Shown piece after piece: positions 13,336 to 23,200 of a stretch of 43,830 bases of DNA. The translations under genes were made by a program, and so were the position numbers. Numbering within the stretch: the stretch's first letter is position 1; each line of letters opens with the position of its first letter. The DNA lies in IMG/VR virus record IMGVR_UViG_3300033571_003574, positions 1-43,830 of that record. One strand, written 5' to 3'. Below the pieces are notes generated by a model that worked only from the letters and a program-made list of their open reading frames with translations, was not told the origin of the DNA and did not search any database. Origin of the DNA: a virus.

Positions 13336-15774
13336 TTAAGCTACGAATGTCCAACCAGTTGACTTGTATACATAAATACCCTCTACAGCATCAGTACAGT
13401 ATACCATAAGACCAATAGCAGGTGATGTAATTGCAGCACGTTGAGCATTAGTCATTCGTGGAGGCAGGAAACCTTTGCTGGTTGAATTGGCTTGTAGAAT
13501 AGAAGAAGCATTGGGTGTTACAGTACCACTATCATCTAAAACAAATTGTGCTCCCGTTAATTGAGCGTTTTGAACGCCATTCAAAAACCATTTATGATAA
13601 CCTGCTGCACCATTTTGAGAAGCATAATAATTCACACCACCCCCTGCAGGCGTTAAAGTTCCAATCCTTAAAGTTTGAGCACCACTTGTAGTTAATACAT
13701 CTGCCCAATCGTTTGCTACTGTACCAAGTATTAAACTCGAAGATTGAGATTTCAAAACAATTCTTGAATTACCCCCACTTGGAGTAAATTTAATGGAAGC
13801 ATCACTATTAAACCCCAACAACTGAAAGCACTCAGTACTATTTGTGTTTTGAATCGTTACATACATATCGTCTGTAACTTTTAATACATCAACACCTCCA
13901 GCATTCTGAATCCTCAACGAGGTGGTAGCACTAGTACTACCACTTCCTTTTACTTGTAATCTAGCTGTAGGTGAAGCTTCTCCTACTCCTACGTTACCTC
14001 CATTAAATACTACGTCTCCACTAGTAGTTTCAATAGCTCTATGTGCAACTACACCCGTTAAGGAAGTTATAGTAGGATTGTAATAAATACCTCTAATTGT
14101 TGTTCCTGTTCCAAACGTAACATTGTGTGCTCCGTCTAAAAGCAAAACACTTGCGTCTAAGTTGCTTGTATTAGGATTACCTAATCCTATATTAATATTA
14201 AAAACAGATCTTCCAGAAGCACTTAAGAATCCTTTTGTACCTGGGGAGCTGTATGGTGAAGCAAACTTAAAACTAATTTGTCCTTGTTGCATGTTATCGG
14301 TAAATACCATACCAGGACCATTTCCAGGAGCTCTGGAGATACCACATACAACACCCGAAGAAGAGATCTCAAAATTAGAATTAAAGTTTAAAGTGTTTTG
14401 GATTCTAACATTACCGTTAATATCTAATTTGTAACCGCTATCTGTTGTAGTTCCTATTAATACGTTTCCGTTGTTAAGTATTTTTAATCTTGTAGTACTT
14501 GCAGTCATAAAGGCTAAGTTACCTGAAGACAGACCACCTGAACTAGGTTCATATCCTCCTGCAGCAAATCCTTGAGGATTAGCAAATAAGTAAAGTTGCG
14601 CAGACTGAGCATGAACAAGAGAATGTCCATAAGCATTTCCTGTATCATAAGCTATAAAGCCTGAAGAAAAACTTGTGCTTGTAGAACCATCACCTCCTAC
14701 ATTCAAGGTAGAAGAAATTCTACCAGTACCTACTACCTCAAGTTTATTAGTAGGGTTACTAGTTCCAATACCTACGTTTCCACTAGTTGTTCCTAATAGA
14801 ACGTTACCAGTTACTGTTTCAATCGCACGATGAGTAAAACCAACAGTACCTGTTAACGTAGGGTTATAATAGAATCCACGTTGTAATGTTGTACCAGCTG
14901 TGGTGTTTATTACTCCGTCGATATTAATATGGTTCAAAGTAACATTACCTGTAGAAGTAGATAGACCAATAGGAATTGACAATACGTTACCTACACTTGT
15001 ACTTCCTGCGCCAGCGTTTGTAAATGAAGATCCATTACCACTTAATATTAAGTTAGAGTTTGTACTATTGTTAGGGGAGAAAGAAGTATTGATAAAATTA
15101 AAATTTTGACTTCCTACCCTCAGAGTATCGTTCATTATCTGAACATAACTTGCTCCTTGTAAATTTAATTGACCCCAAGCAGAAAACAATGTACCACTGT
15201 TTCCATCCATGTACATATTACCTGTACTATAGACTCTGCTTCCTCCAAATACATATAAATCATCTCTAACAGTTAAAGCTGCATTACCCCCACTATTCTG
15301 AACAAGTAGTGAAGTAGTAGCAGAGGTAGATCCACTTCCTTTGACAGAAAGTTTAGCGGTATCACTTGCGCTTCCAATTAATACATTACCAGCTTGTCTT
15401 TGTAAGAACATACTACCGGCCGCATTTGCTCCACCGCCTTGATAAGATTGTATTTCTCCTCCACCATTAGAATAGCCACCTATTGCCAAAACCCCATTGA
15501 ATCCACTTTGATAGAATTGAGCAGCGGCATTGGCTGTAGTAGATCCTAATATATTACCTGATGCACCAATAAATGTAGATAGACCTAAAACATTTAGTGT
15601 ACTTATAGGAGCATTAGTACCTATACCTACTCTAGTAGTACTCATGTATAGAGGAGAAGCATTGCCTAAGCCATCTGTTACGTTTTTAGTAGTAGTGGTT
15701 AGGATAGTATTGTCTTCCAGTTTTAAGAGTGACTGGTAGGTATCTTTTATTTTTGTATTAAATAAGGTTGCCAT
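13336..15774 (-). CDS. Large tail-fibre protein, paralogue A
   Basis: 812 residues, low in Cys, rich in Gly, Ser, Thr and Asn. The first 28 residues are identical to those of the next gene upstream (15789-18155) and probably anchor the fibre. The body has repeats of V-G-I-G-T…N-K-L-E-V-V-G-type strands, two copies of a KGSGSTSATTSL module (about 141-172 and 600-635), and Y-Y-N-P-T…H-R-A-I-E-T segments. The C-terminus (ILQANSTSKGFLPPRMT…GLMVY…GW) is a conserved end of fibres in phages of Bacteroidota. There is no intramolecular chaperone motif. It likely trimerises and binds the host surface. Confidence 0.85.
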   Translation of the reverse strand: MATLFNTKIKDTYQSLLKLEDNTILTTTTKNVTDGLGNASPLYMSTTRVGIGTNAPISTLNVLGLSTFIGASGNILGSTTANAAAQFYQSGFNGVLAIGGYSNGGGEIQSYQGGGANAAGSMFLQRQAGNVLIGSASDTAKLSVKGSGSTSATTSLLVQNSGGNAALTVRDDLYVFGGSRVYSTGNMYMDGNSGTLFSAWGQLNLQGASYVQIMNDTLRVGSQNFNFINTSFSPNNSTNSNLILSGNGSSFTNAGAGSTSVGNVLSIPIGLSTSTGNVTLNHINIDGVINTTAGTTLQRGFYYNPTLTGTVGFTHRAIETVTGNVLLGTTSGNVGIGTSNPTNKLEVVGTGRISSTLNVGGDGSTSTSFSSGFIAYDTGNAYGHSLVHAQSAQLYLFANPQGFAAGGYEPSSGGLSSGNLAFMTASTTRLKILNNGNVLIGTTTDSGYKLDINGNVRIQNTLNFNSNFEISSSGVVCGISRAPGNGPGMVFTDNMQQGQISFKFASPYSSPGTKGFLSASGRSVFNINIGLGNPNTSNLDASVLLLDGAHNVTFGTGTTIRGIYYNPTITSLTGVVAHRAIETTSGDVVFNGGNVGVGEASPTARLQVKGSGSTSATTSLRIQNAGGVDVLKVTDDMYVTIQNTNSTECFQLLGFNSDASIKFTPSGGNSRIVLKSQSSSLILGTVANDWADVLTTSGAQTLRIGTLTPAGGGVNYYASQNGAAGYHKWFLNGVQNAQLTGAQFVLDDSGTVTPNASSILQANSTSKGFLPPRMTNAQRAAITSPAIGLMVYCTDAVEGIYVYKSTGWTFVA

Positions 15775-15788
15775 TTTGCTTGTTTAAT

Positions 15789-18155
15789 TTACATTGGTGA
15801 ATGATTAATTTTAACCCACGCACCTCCTTGATAAACACAAAGGTGGTCAATAGTGGTGTTGTACGCTATCAAGCCGTTAACTGGAGAAGCGATTGCTCTG
15901 ATTTGAGCATCTGTCATACGAGGTGGTAACATTCCTTGCGTTGTGGAATCGGCTTGGAGGATAGCACTTGCTTGATAGGTAGTAGTATTAATATAGACCC
16001 CACCAACAGAAGATTGGAATGCACGAACTTTTGTATTTGCTGTTACAGCAGTTACAACAGGATTAAAATCAAAACCTACAATTTGTCCATTTGCAGTTGC
16101 AGTATAATTAATAGTTGGATTAACATAAAGAAAAGTCAAATCACATTGAACATTATTGTTTGTTAGATTATCGTAAAATTTAACTTGTTTACCATAATTA
16201 GGTCCACCTGCGCCTCCTTGAACATAATTACTTGATATAATTAACCCTGTATTTATACCTGTATTATTTGAAGTAAAAGTTCCCAAAGTCATATTAGAAC
16301 CATTAGGATAAGAATTTGCAGTAATAGATAAATTACCAGCATTTAAATTGGGTACTCTAAAAGCATTATCAACTCCACAAACGTTATCTGGTCCAATATA
16401 AAAATAATTACCAACATAAGGATTAGTAATTATTAATTGATTACCACTACTATAAATATTTAATCTGCCATTTGCACCACGAAGATTATTTGTTGCAGTT
16501 ATGGCAGCACCCGTAACCAATCCATCATCAGTAACTTTCAATAATTCCGTCCCAGAACTATTCTGTACTAGTAAGGAACTTGTAGCACTTGTGCTTCCAT
16601 TACCCTTTACTTGAAGTTTAGCACTAGGAGAGGCTTCGCCTATGCCTACCTTTGACCCTGTTATGTTAGTTGATATTAAAATATTACCAGGACTATTAGA
16701 ACCAAAAGCTGCAGCTCCTCCTTCTAAGTAGATGTGACCACCATTTCCATAAGTACCTCCTCCTGCTGTTCCTCCAGCACCTGCTTGAATTTTAGTGTGT
16801 ACTCCTGTTTCATCGCCAAACTCAGATGCAGGGTTTCCAAAACTAAATGTTCTACTACCTGATGTATTATCTCTAAAAATAAATCCCCCACCTCCACGAT
16901 TAGAAGCAGCTGATTTGAATAGACTCATTATAGCAAAATTTGATGAACTTTGACCGGGGGAAAAATAAAGACTATCTCCACTAGCATCTGTTACTTGTAT
17001 ACCAAAGGCTGCTGTGTTATAAAATATCCAATGTGATTGACCACCTGTTCCTGGTAAGTTTAAAGATCTTGTACCAAGCCCAGTTCCCCCTCCTGCTGTA
17101 GTTATCCAACACTGAGTAGATGAGTTCGCAAAGTTTAATACACTACCTCCAGCAATGTTAACTGATCCGTTTACGTTTACTTTAAATCCATTGTCTGTAG
17201 TAGTTCCTAATAAAAGATTACCACTTGTAGAACCTAGTATTACATTGCCTGTTACTGTTTGAATAGCAATATGAGTAGTTCCTACTAAGCTATAAATTGT
17301 GGGGTTATAGTAGATACCTCTAAAGGTTCCCCCTGAATAAGCACCTGTATTATTGATTGAAGGGTTTAAAGATAATAAGTTAGGAGAAGCACTACCTGAA
17401 CTCCATCCATAATCAATAGGTGTTGTAATTGTATTTATTTCTCCTGATGTAATTCCTGAACCTGCATTTTTTGGTTGATAAACTCTGAAATAAGTACTAC
17501 CACCCATAGCAAAAGTAATGGTTCCTCCGCTACCTCCATCGTTAAATATTTGAGCGTTTGCTCCTGAAAAATTTAAACCTGTATTTCCTGGAAGAACTAT
17601 AAGTCCGTCATCCCTAACCTGAAGTAATGTATTAGCAGAACTATTCTGCACCAAGAGGGATGCAGTGGCGGATGTTGATCCAGTGCCTTTTAATTGCAAT
17701 AACGCAGTACGTGTTCCCGATGGCGCTCCTAATATAATTCCAATACCACTTCCATTATCTGTACCTAAACTAGCACCTAAGGTAATGTTTCCAGAGTCAT
17801 TACTAAATAATCCACCATAAACGTTTGTAGCATAGTAAGGGTTAAAGGTAAAGTCTCTACCACTATTTAAGCCGCCTACTCTTAAAACTATACTGTTGTT
17901 TGTTGTACCCCTGACCTCTAAAGGAGCAGTAGGAGAACTTGTTCCTATGCCTAATCTGTTATTTACGTTGTCCCAATAAAGAGCACTAGCAGATGTACTA
18001 CCTATTCTTACTTGGGTAGTGCTCATATACAAGGGAGATGCATTACCTAATCCGTCTGTTATGTTCTTAGAGGTTGTAGTTAAGATAGTGTTGTCCTCCA
18101 ACTTAAGCAAAGATTGGTAGGTGTCTTTTATCTTAGTATTAAAGAGTGTTGCCAT
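15789..18155 (-). CDS. Large tail-fibre protein, paralogue B
   Basis: 788 residues, sister of the downstream 812-residue fibre. The N-terminal 47 residues match it at all but two positions. Two copies of the K-G-x-G-S-T-S-A-T module lie near 150-182 and 510-545, and YYNPTI…IQTVTGN segments recur. The end is of the same type (ILQADSTTQGMLPPRMTDAQ) but differs in the last 25 residues. The centre includes several Gly-rich stretches absent from the paralogue. The coding DNA of the shared N-terminus differs at about 14 of the first 25 codons, all synonymously, so the duplication is old and the anchor is under protein-level constraint. Gap to the next gene is 14 bases. Confidence 0.85.
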   Translation of the reverse strand: MATLFNTKIKDTYQSLLKLEDNTILTTTSKNITDGLGNASPLYMSTTQVRIGSTSASALYWDNVNNRLGIGTSSPTAPLEVRGTTNNSIVLRVGGLNSGRDFTFNPYYATNVYGGLFSNDSGNITLGASLGTDNGSGIGIILGAPSGTRTALLQLKGTGSTSATASLLVQNSSANTLLQVRDDGLIVLPGNTGLNFSGANAQIFNDGGSGGTITFAMGGSTYFRVYQPKNAGSGITSGEINTITTPIDYGWSSGSASPNLLSLNPSINNTGAYSGGTFRGIYYNPTIYSLVGTTHIAIQTVTGNVILGSTSGNLLLGTTTDNGFKVNVNGSVNIAGGSVLNFANSSTQCWITTAGGGTGLGTRSLNLPGTGGQSHWIFYNTAAFGIQVTDASGDSLYFSPGQSSSNFAIMSLFKSAASNRGGGGFIFRDNTSGSRTFSFGNPASEFGDETGVHTKIQAGAGGTAGGGTYGNGGHIYLEGGAAAFGSNSPGNILISTNITGSKVGIGEASPSAKLQVKGNGSTSATSSLLVQNSSGTELLKVTDDGLVTGAAITATNNLRGANGRLNIYSSGNQLIITNPYVGNYFYIGPDNVCGVDNAFRVPNLNAGNLSITANSYPNGSNMTLGTFTSNNTGINTGLIISSNYVQGGAGGPNYGKQVKFYDNLTNNNVQCDLTFLYVNPTINYTATANGQIVGFDFNPVVTAVTANTKVRAFQSSVGGVYINTTTYQASAILQADSTTQGMLPPRMTDAQIRAIASPVNGLIAYNTTIDHLCVYQGGAWVKINHSPM

Positions 18156-18161
18156 TGTGTT

Positions 18162-18410
18162 TTAGATAAAGGGATTAGGGGTAGGTTTAGCTATGAACTC
18201 TCCGTAAGGGAGATCTTTTACCCAAGCGAATTCTTCGCTTAAGCAATCTTGTGATTCCTGATAGAAGATACACCACCTGTCCTCACTGTCTTGAACAGGA
18301 TTAAAGTAACAGTTAGGTCTGTATTCTTTTCCTTTTAAACTATTTGCTTCTTCTTCTGTTAGAAAGAAAGCAGAATCAAAAGGAATTACGTTTAAGGTTA
18401 TATCTGACAT
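18162..18410 (-). CDS. Unknown 82-residue protein between adhesin genes
   Basis: Not recognised. Contains an acidic helix followed by aromatic β strands (NCYFNPVQDSEDRWCIFYQE) and a Pro-rich end. Two to three Cys residues are present, no signal peptide. It sits between the LamG-like adhesin and the first large fibre, with short gaps, so it is co-transcribed with appendage genes. A chaperone or connector for the fibre is possible, but only by position. Confidence 0.65.
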   Translation of the reverse strand: MSDITLNVIPFDSAFFLTEEEANSLKGKEYRPNCYFNPVQDSEDRWCIFYQESQDCLSEEFAWVKDLPYGEFIAKPTPNPFI

Positions 18411-18427
18411 GATTATTTTATTTTAAA

Positions 18428-19753
18428 TTAAACTTGGCGAGCCATTGAAGTTTGGAATTGCTGTACAATAGTATAAAGCGCTGCTGCTTCTGCATCAGTT
18501 AAGCCGTCACCGATAGAGGCGAAGGCGCACTGTTTATTGTCATATTCAACACCAGTTGAATCATGTAAAGCCCCAATATAAATACTTCTTGTTGATAGTC
18601 CATTTGTACCTAATGGACTTTGTGAAGTTGGTGTAAGTTGTGTATTATTTTGATAAAATTTTCTAGTAGATGAATTAGGTGCATTTGCTATAAATAAACC
18701 TCTTGAATCTGTAACGACATACTGAGATAACCCTATAGTAGTATTCCCAATTAAAGTATACGCTACATTTGCAATTCTTCTTATGATTAATCTACAATAT
18801 TCATTTGGAAAACTATCTGCTCCCATAGATGTGGAAGTTCCATATGCCGAATCTGTTCTTGAATAATAAGATAAATGTATATTGTTAGCTGATAATGAAA
18901 CACTTGGAGTTAATGCAGTATCCATATAAGCATTTGTACCATTAGGCTTAGCTCCTGTAGGAGTGAATGTCCATGTTCCAAATATCTTAAGTCTAAATGC
19001 TGCGTCAGTATCTTGAGGATCTTTTAAGTTATACTTATAAGCTGCTGCAAATTGTTCTTGTGCATTAATAGTTACTTGATAGTCTGTTAGGTTTCCTAAC
19101 TCTACTTGGGGATGCCAAATGTATATACCATTAGTAGTATCGGATATGTTATACAAATAAAACGAAGCGCCTGCGCTAAAGGTATTTGTGTTAGACACTC
19201 TCTGCCAGGTTCCTGTAGCTGTCAAATTCACTTGACCTGTAGGACCACTGCCATTACCTAATGTAAAAGTTACGTTTGCTCCCGAAACAGACTTAACCCA
19301 GATAGACTGAGTGTAAGTTGTTGAAGCTTCTGTAAAGCTTTGATTCGCCCATAATCCTGGACCTAGAGCATCTCTTAGATACTTATAAGCAGTTGTTCCT
19401 CCCAAAGGATCTGTAAAGCCTCCTGTTAGAGTTCCTCCTTCTAATAACCATCCTGAGAAGGTGTCTGTGTTATTAAGCAAGTTTCTCTGTTCGCTTACAA
19501 ACGGATAGATTGCTTTTGCCTTGTTCCATATCCCTTGATTCTTAAGAGCTATTACAAGGTTGTTTATATAGTTTTGTTTGTTGGGATCAATGATACCTGT
19601 AGCACTTAGAAAAGCTGCTGTATTAGAGTCAGTAACGTAGTTATCATTCCACCAATCATCTGCTTTGTTCCATAGAACATTTGGTCTATCCCAAGGAACA
19701 GACGTAGAGAAACCTTCAACTAGGCGTCTAGTATCAATTTTTAAATCCCACAT
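18428..19753 (-). CDS. Tail adhesin with carbohydrate-binding-like and LamG-like domains
   Basis: 441 residues. The N-terminus (1-80) includes W-D-R-P-N-V-L-W-N-K-A-D-D-W-W-N-D, likely for attachment. Residues about 85-225 form a carbohydrate-binding-like jelly roll: N-L-L-N-N-T-D-T-F-S-G-W…Y-T-Q-S-I-W-V-K-S…G-T-W-Q-R-V-S…Y-I-W-H-P-Q-V-E-L-G. Residues about 260-441 look like a concanavalin A/LamG fold ending in G-D-G-L-T-D-A-E-A-A-A-L-Y-T-I-V-Q-Q-F-Q, a conserved terminal helix of phage LamG modules. It has no catalytic motif and probably binds glycans on the host. Next to the two large fibres in the operon. Confidence 0.78.
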   Translation of the reverse strand: MWDLKIDTRRLVEGFSTSVPWDRPNVLWNKADDWWNDNYVTDSNTAAFLSATGIIDPNKQNYINNLVIALKNQGIWNKAKAIYPFVSEQRNLLNNTDTFSGWLLEGGTLTGGFTDPLGGTTAYKYLRDALGPGLWANQSFTEASTTYTQSIWVKSVSGANVTFTLGNGSGPTGQVNLTATGTWQRVSNTNTFSAGASFYLYNISDTTNGIYIWHPQVELGNLTDYQVTINAQEQFAAAYKYNLKDPQDTDAAFRLKIFGTWTFTPTGAKPNGTNAYMDTALTPSVSLSANNIHLSYYSRTDSAYGTSTSMGADSFPNEYCRLIIRRIANVAYTLIGNTTIGLSQYVVTDSRGLFIANAPNSSTRKFYQNNTQLTPTSQSPLGTNGLSTRSIYIGALHDSTGVEYDNKQCAFASIGDGLTDAEAAALYTIVQQFQTSMARQV

Positions 19754-19764
19754 AGAGAGTTAAA

Positions 19765-20100
19765 TTAAATGTATACTATAATAGTACCTGAAGCTAAAGT
19801 AACCTTTCCGAAAAGTTTTCCGTAAGGAGGGGTAAGCAACATACCCTTAGTAACTGTGAATGCATTTAATCCTAATGCAGTTACTTTATTGACTCCCGCT
19901 TCGTCCAAGTACTCTAATACAGAGATAACAGCATCTTCGTTAATTACAATAGATTCAAATGATCCAGTGTAAGTAGTAGATACTCCAATAGAACCACCCA
20001 TACCTGCACTTCTAGAAGTAGCATTGTTTACTAAGGTGAGTTCGTCTTTTACTTGACGGAGTCTTTTTGCTTGTTCTTTAAGCAAATCATTATTTTCCAT
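19765..20100 (-). CDS. Small virion/appendage protein, unknown
   Basis: 111 residues: a charged N-terminal coiled helix (about 1-25, NNDLLKEQAKRLRQVKDELT), then a β-rich domain (40-111) with Y-T-G-S-F-E-S-I-V-I-N-E-D-A and a final G-K-V-T-L-A-S-G-T-I-I-V-Y-I strand pair. This end pattern is shared by many small phage decoration or fibre-adaptor proteins, but no named family can be given. It follows a 109-base leader region with a promoter-like site (20179-20208) and an inverted repeat, so it is the first gene of the appendage unit. Gap to the next gene is 11 bases. Confidence 0.68.
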   Translation of the reverse strand: MENNDLLKEQAKRLRQVKDELTLVNNATSRSAGMGGSIGVSTTYTGSFESIVINEDAVISVLEYLDEAGVNKVTALGLNAFTVTKGMLLTPPYGKLFGKVTLASGTIIVYI

Positions 20101-20153
20101 AATTATAGTTTATTTAGATTTAAATTTAGTTTAATTATCGCTACAGTACTTAT

Positions 20154-20179
20154 GTACTCGGCTTATTAGCCCGTAGTAC
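20154..20179 (-). repeat. Imperfect inverted repeat in the leader of the appendage unit
   Basis: On the - strand GTACT-A-CGGGCT-AATA-AGCCG-AGTAC forms a stem of about 10 pairs with small bulges. A second short one, AGTAC-TTAT-GTACT, overlaps its downstream side (about 20145-20158). There is no T-run after it, so it is not a terminator. It starts at the end of the promoter -7 element and could be an operator or a leader hairpin. Confidence 0.5.
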
Positions 20180-20208
20180 AAAAGTAAACTATTAAAAAAA
20201 TAAGTCAA
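20179..20208 (-). promoter_or_regulatory. Bacteroidota-type promoter before the appendage genes
   Basis: On the - strand TTG (20208-20206), a 19-base T-rich spacer, and TACTTTTG (20186-20179) fit TTG-N19-TAnnTTTG. It lies directly after the stop of the 1941-residue gene and about 80 bases before the ATG at 20100. Confidence 0.68.
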
Positions 20209-20209
20209 G

Positions 20210-23200
20210 TTATTCCTCGTCTAACTCAAAGTCTTCTGCACTAACGTCAAGTCCTTTCCTATCTCCTAATATATTCATAAAAGGATAAGCAAAAGGAGCA
20301 CCTTTTTCTTGTTCTCCAGACTTAATCTTTTGTACTCTTTCCTTAAATTGCTCTCTAAGACCTATTACTTGATTTCTTAAAGACTGCGGAACTTCTTGAC
20401 CACTCTCTTTATAACGATTAATCTTCATCATAAGTCTTTTCAATTCCGTCTTATACAACTTCTTCTCTTGACCGATCTGAGTTCTAGTAGGCATAACCTC
20501 TAGTCCCTCATGCTCTTTAGTATATCTAGTCTTAAGTTCCTTAGTATAAGTCTTAGGCGAGTAATCGTTAAAGGCTCTGTTTTGGAATTCTATAGACTTA
20601 GGACCAATGAACATTCCCTTCAATCCTAAAAATTCTATACCTAGTACTCCAAGTCCCATTCTTCCAGCAAGCATAGGATGTGTTTTATCCCAGTCTACTT
20701 TAGAAGAGTTTGATCTGTAACGATAGTAAGGTTCATCTGTGTAAAGATCATCATCTGTGATAAACTTTTTCCAAACACTAAATGGTCCTAATGCTGCCGA
20801 ACCAATTTTCTCAAAGATAGATACACCGTTTGCTTGTTCTGCTACATAAGTAAATAGCATCTCATTTAAACCCCATAAAGTAAATACTCCTTCAACTTCG
20901 TTAGCTGTACGCTTGAGTCCTAAACAAACATAGTCTTTCCAATCTGCTTCTGAGTCTTCTTCACAATCTAAAGCAAGAGACATTTGTACTATGAGATTAG
21001 CAAACATAGTATAAGCTCCTAAACTAATTGCAAACTGTTTAAGACCCGCTTTCTCTACATCAGAAGAAAACTTCCAAGTATTATAAACAGCACCTTTGTC
21101 GTAATAAATAATGTCTCTTAAGAACCTAAGTGCAGCTCTATGAGAACCTAAAGTCTTGATACCTGCTCCATAATGGATAGTCTCAGAACCCCAAGTAGAT
21201 TTAAGATCAGGAATAACCCACTTCTTCAAGAAAAGAACAGCTCTGAACCAAGCATGTTTAACTGCAGTAGGCTGAGCATCAGTTGCATAAACACCTTGTG
21301 CTCTTTCGTTTGCTAACTGAACAGATCTTCTAATAGATTGAATGAAGTTAGAGTCGATATCTACATCTTCTCTAGGTTGAATAATACCGTCTTTTAATTC
21401 AAACGCATCTTTTAAAGGAATAGTTCTATTAGTTCCCTTAACAGGTACTCTATACTTATTCAAGAAAGCATATGTAGTTACAGCTGCAACATCAAATTCA
21501 GTAAAGTCCCTTAAGGTTGATACGGTTTTCCAGACTTTACCATACTTAGCTATTCCTTTATTGTTAAGTTCACTTGCTTGGTTAGCTACTGATTGAGTTC
21601 CTGTAAAGAAATCTACTAAAGATACTTTGTAACTCTTAGCACCAAACTGATTGTAGGTAGCGTAGAATTCTTTAGCTATGCCTAAACTGTCTGAATAAGC
21701 AAGCATCAAATCTTTGTAGCCAATCTGATAAAAACCTAACTGAGATAAGATCTTAATATGACCACTGACCCAGTTCTGAGGAATACTAATAATATTAAAA
21801 CCTAAAGTTTTGAATCCTGCTAGTCTTCCTACTCCTGAGATAATACTATTGGCTCTCCTTAGGGTAACTGTCTCAAGGTTTCTAGTTCCAGCAATCTTAT
21901 AATTGTCCTCTAAGGTTTTTCCATAGAGTTCTCTATCTACTAAGTCCCTAACTACGTTAGCTGCACGAGAGTCTGTTTTAACACTACTCAATACTTCTTC
22001 CATAGTAAGAATGGTAGATTGATACTTACGCATTACTTTAAATCTTTCAGAAGAAGTAGCGTAAGAAGCCATAGCAGTCATAATATCATAAGACTGTTCT
22101 TCGATAGGAAGAGTACGTGCATAACGATTAAACAATCTACGAGAATCTCTTACAACAGGATCGCCAAAAGCGTCTGTCTGTTGTGCAATACCGTAGATCT
22201 CTTCTTCATCTGAAAAGCTATCTCTATCCCCAGAGAAAAAGTTTGAAATATTCTTAAAGAACTGCTTGATTATATTTGCCTTTAAGTTAACTATATCCAA
22301 GAATTCTCCTGTGGTTTTTCTCATACCAGGGATCAAGTCACCTAGTTTATCTTTTTGATATAATCCCTCTTGACTTCTATAGTGCAGTTCTTTCATTCTC
22401 TCAAGAAGTTCTCTCTTCTTAGGAGTTAATGTATCGTAAGAACTATTGTAATAGTCTCCACCTGTAACATCTTTAAAGGTAACTTCTCCTGGCTTATAGT
22501 TATTGTTTTTAAATGCAGGATTAACTACTGCCTTATACCACATTAACGAAGGAGCATCGCTTTGGATGTACTTAGGATCTTTGGGCCTAGTTACTCTCCA
22601 CATAAACAAAGGCTCCTCTACTTCTACAACAGATTTTAAATCTGCGTCATAACGGAACTTAGTTATATGATTGTCTTTGTACCAAGGAGAGTTCTTATAT
22701 CTAACATTTACAAGTGCCTCAATAGACTCAGGAGATAAGTCAGGATTTTCCGTGGTAACTTGAGTTCTAATACTATCTAACTGATACTTTACAGCTGAAG
22801 TATAGTATTCAGAGTTTACGTTAGTCTGCAACTCTTGTAGTTCTTGAATAAGACTAGAGAGTTTTTCTTTACTATCTTGAGACAAAGGACTGTCTTTTTT
22901 AAGCAAAGCTTTGATAGCCTCAATCTCCTCTTCTAATTTCTTAGCTGTTTTTACTTGGCTTTCTGTAACTTCTGTAGGATTGTATACACCGTTTCTATCT
23001 TTAGTTCCAGACAACAAGTTAAATAGATTAGAGTAAAGGTCTTGAACTGATCCTCTTTCAGAAAGAACTTCAGCAATCTCATCCAGAATATCTTGTCTAG
23101 TATCATAAAACTCTTGAGTAAATACTGTTCTTGTGTAAACAGAAGCCCATCTATCATAGTTATCTTGTGCTGCTTTTCTAGTAACAGGATTAGTAGAAGA

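Noticed and set aside
13336-18155. Diversity-generating retroelement acting on the repeated fibre genes
   Set aside because: No reverse transcriptase or template/variable repeat pair with adenine-specific changes was seen; differences are spread over all positions and largely synonymous in the anchor.
20154-20179. Terminator for the 1941-residue gene
   Set aside because: The hairpin has no T-run on its downstream side on either strand, and the T-tract lies upstream of it as part of the promoter spacer.
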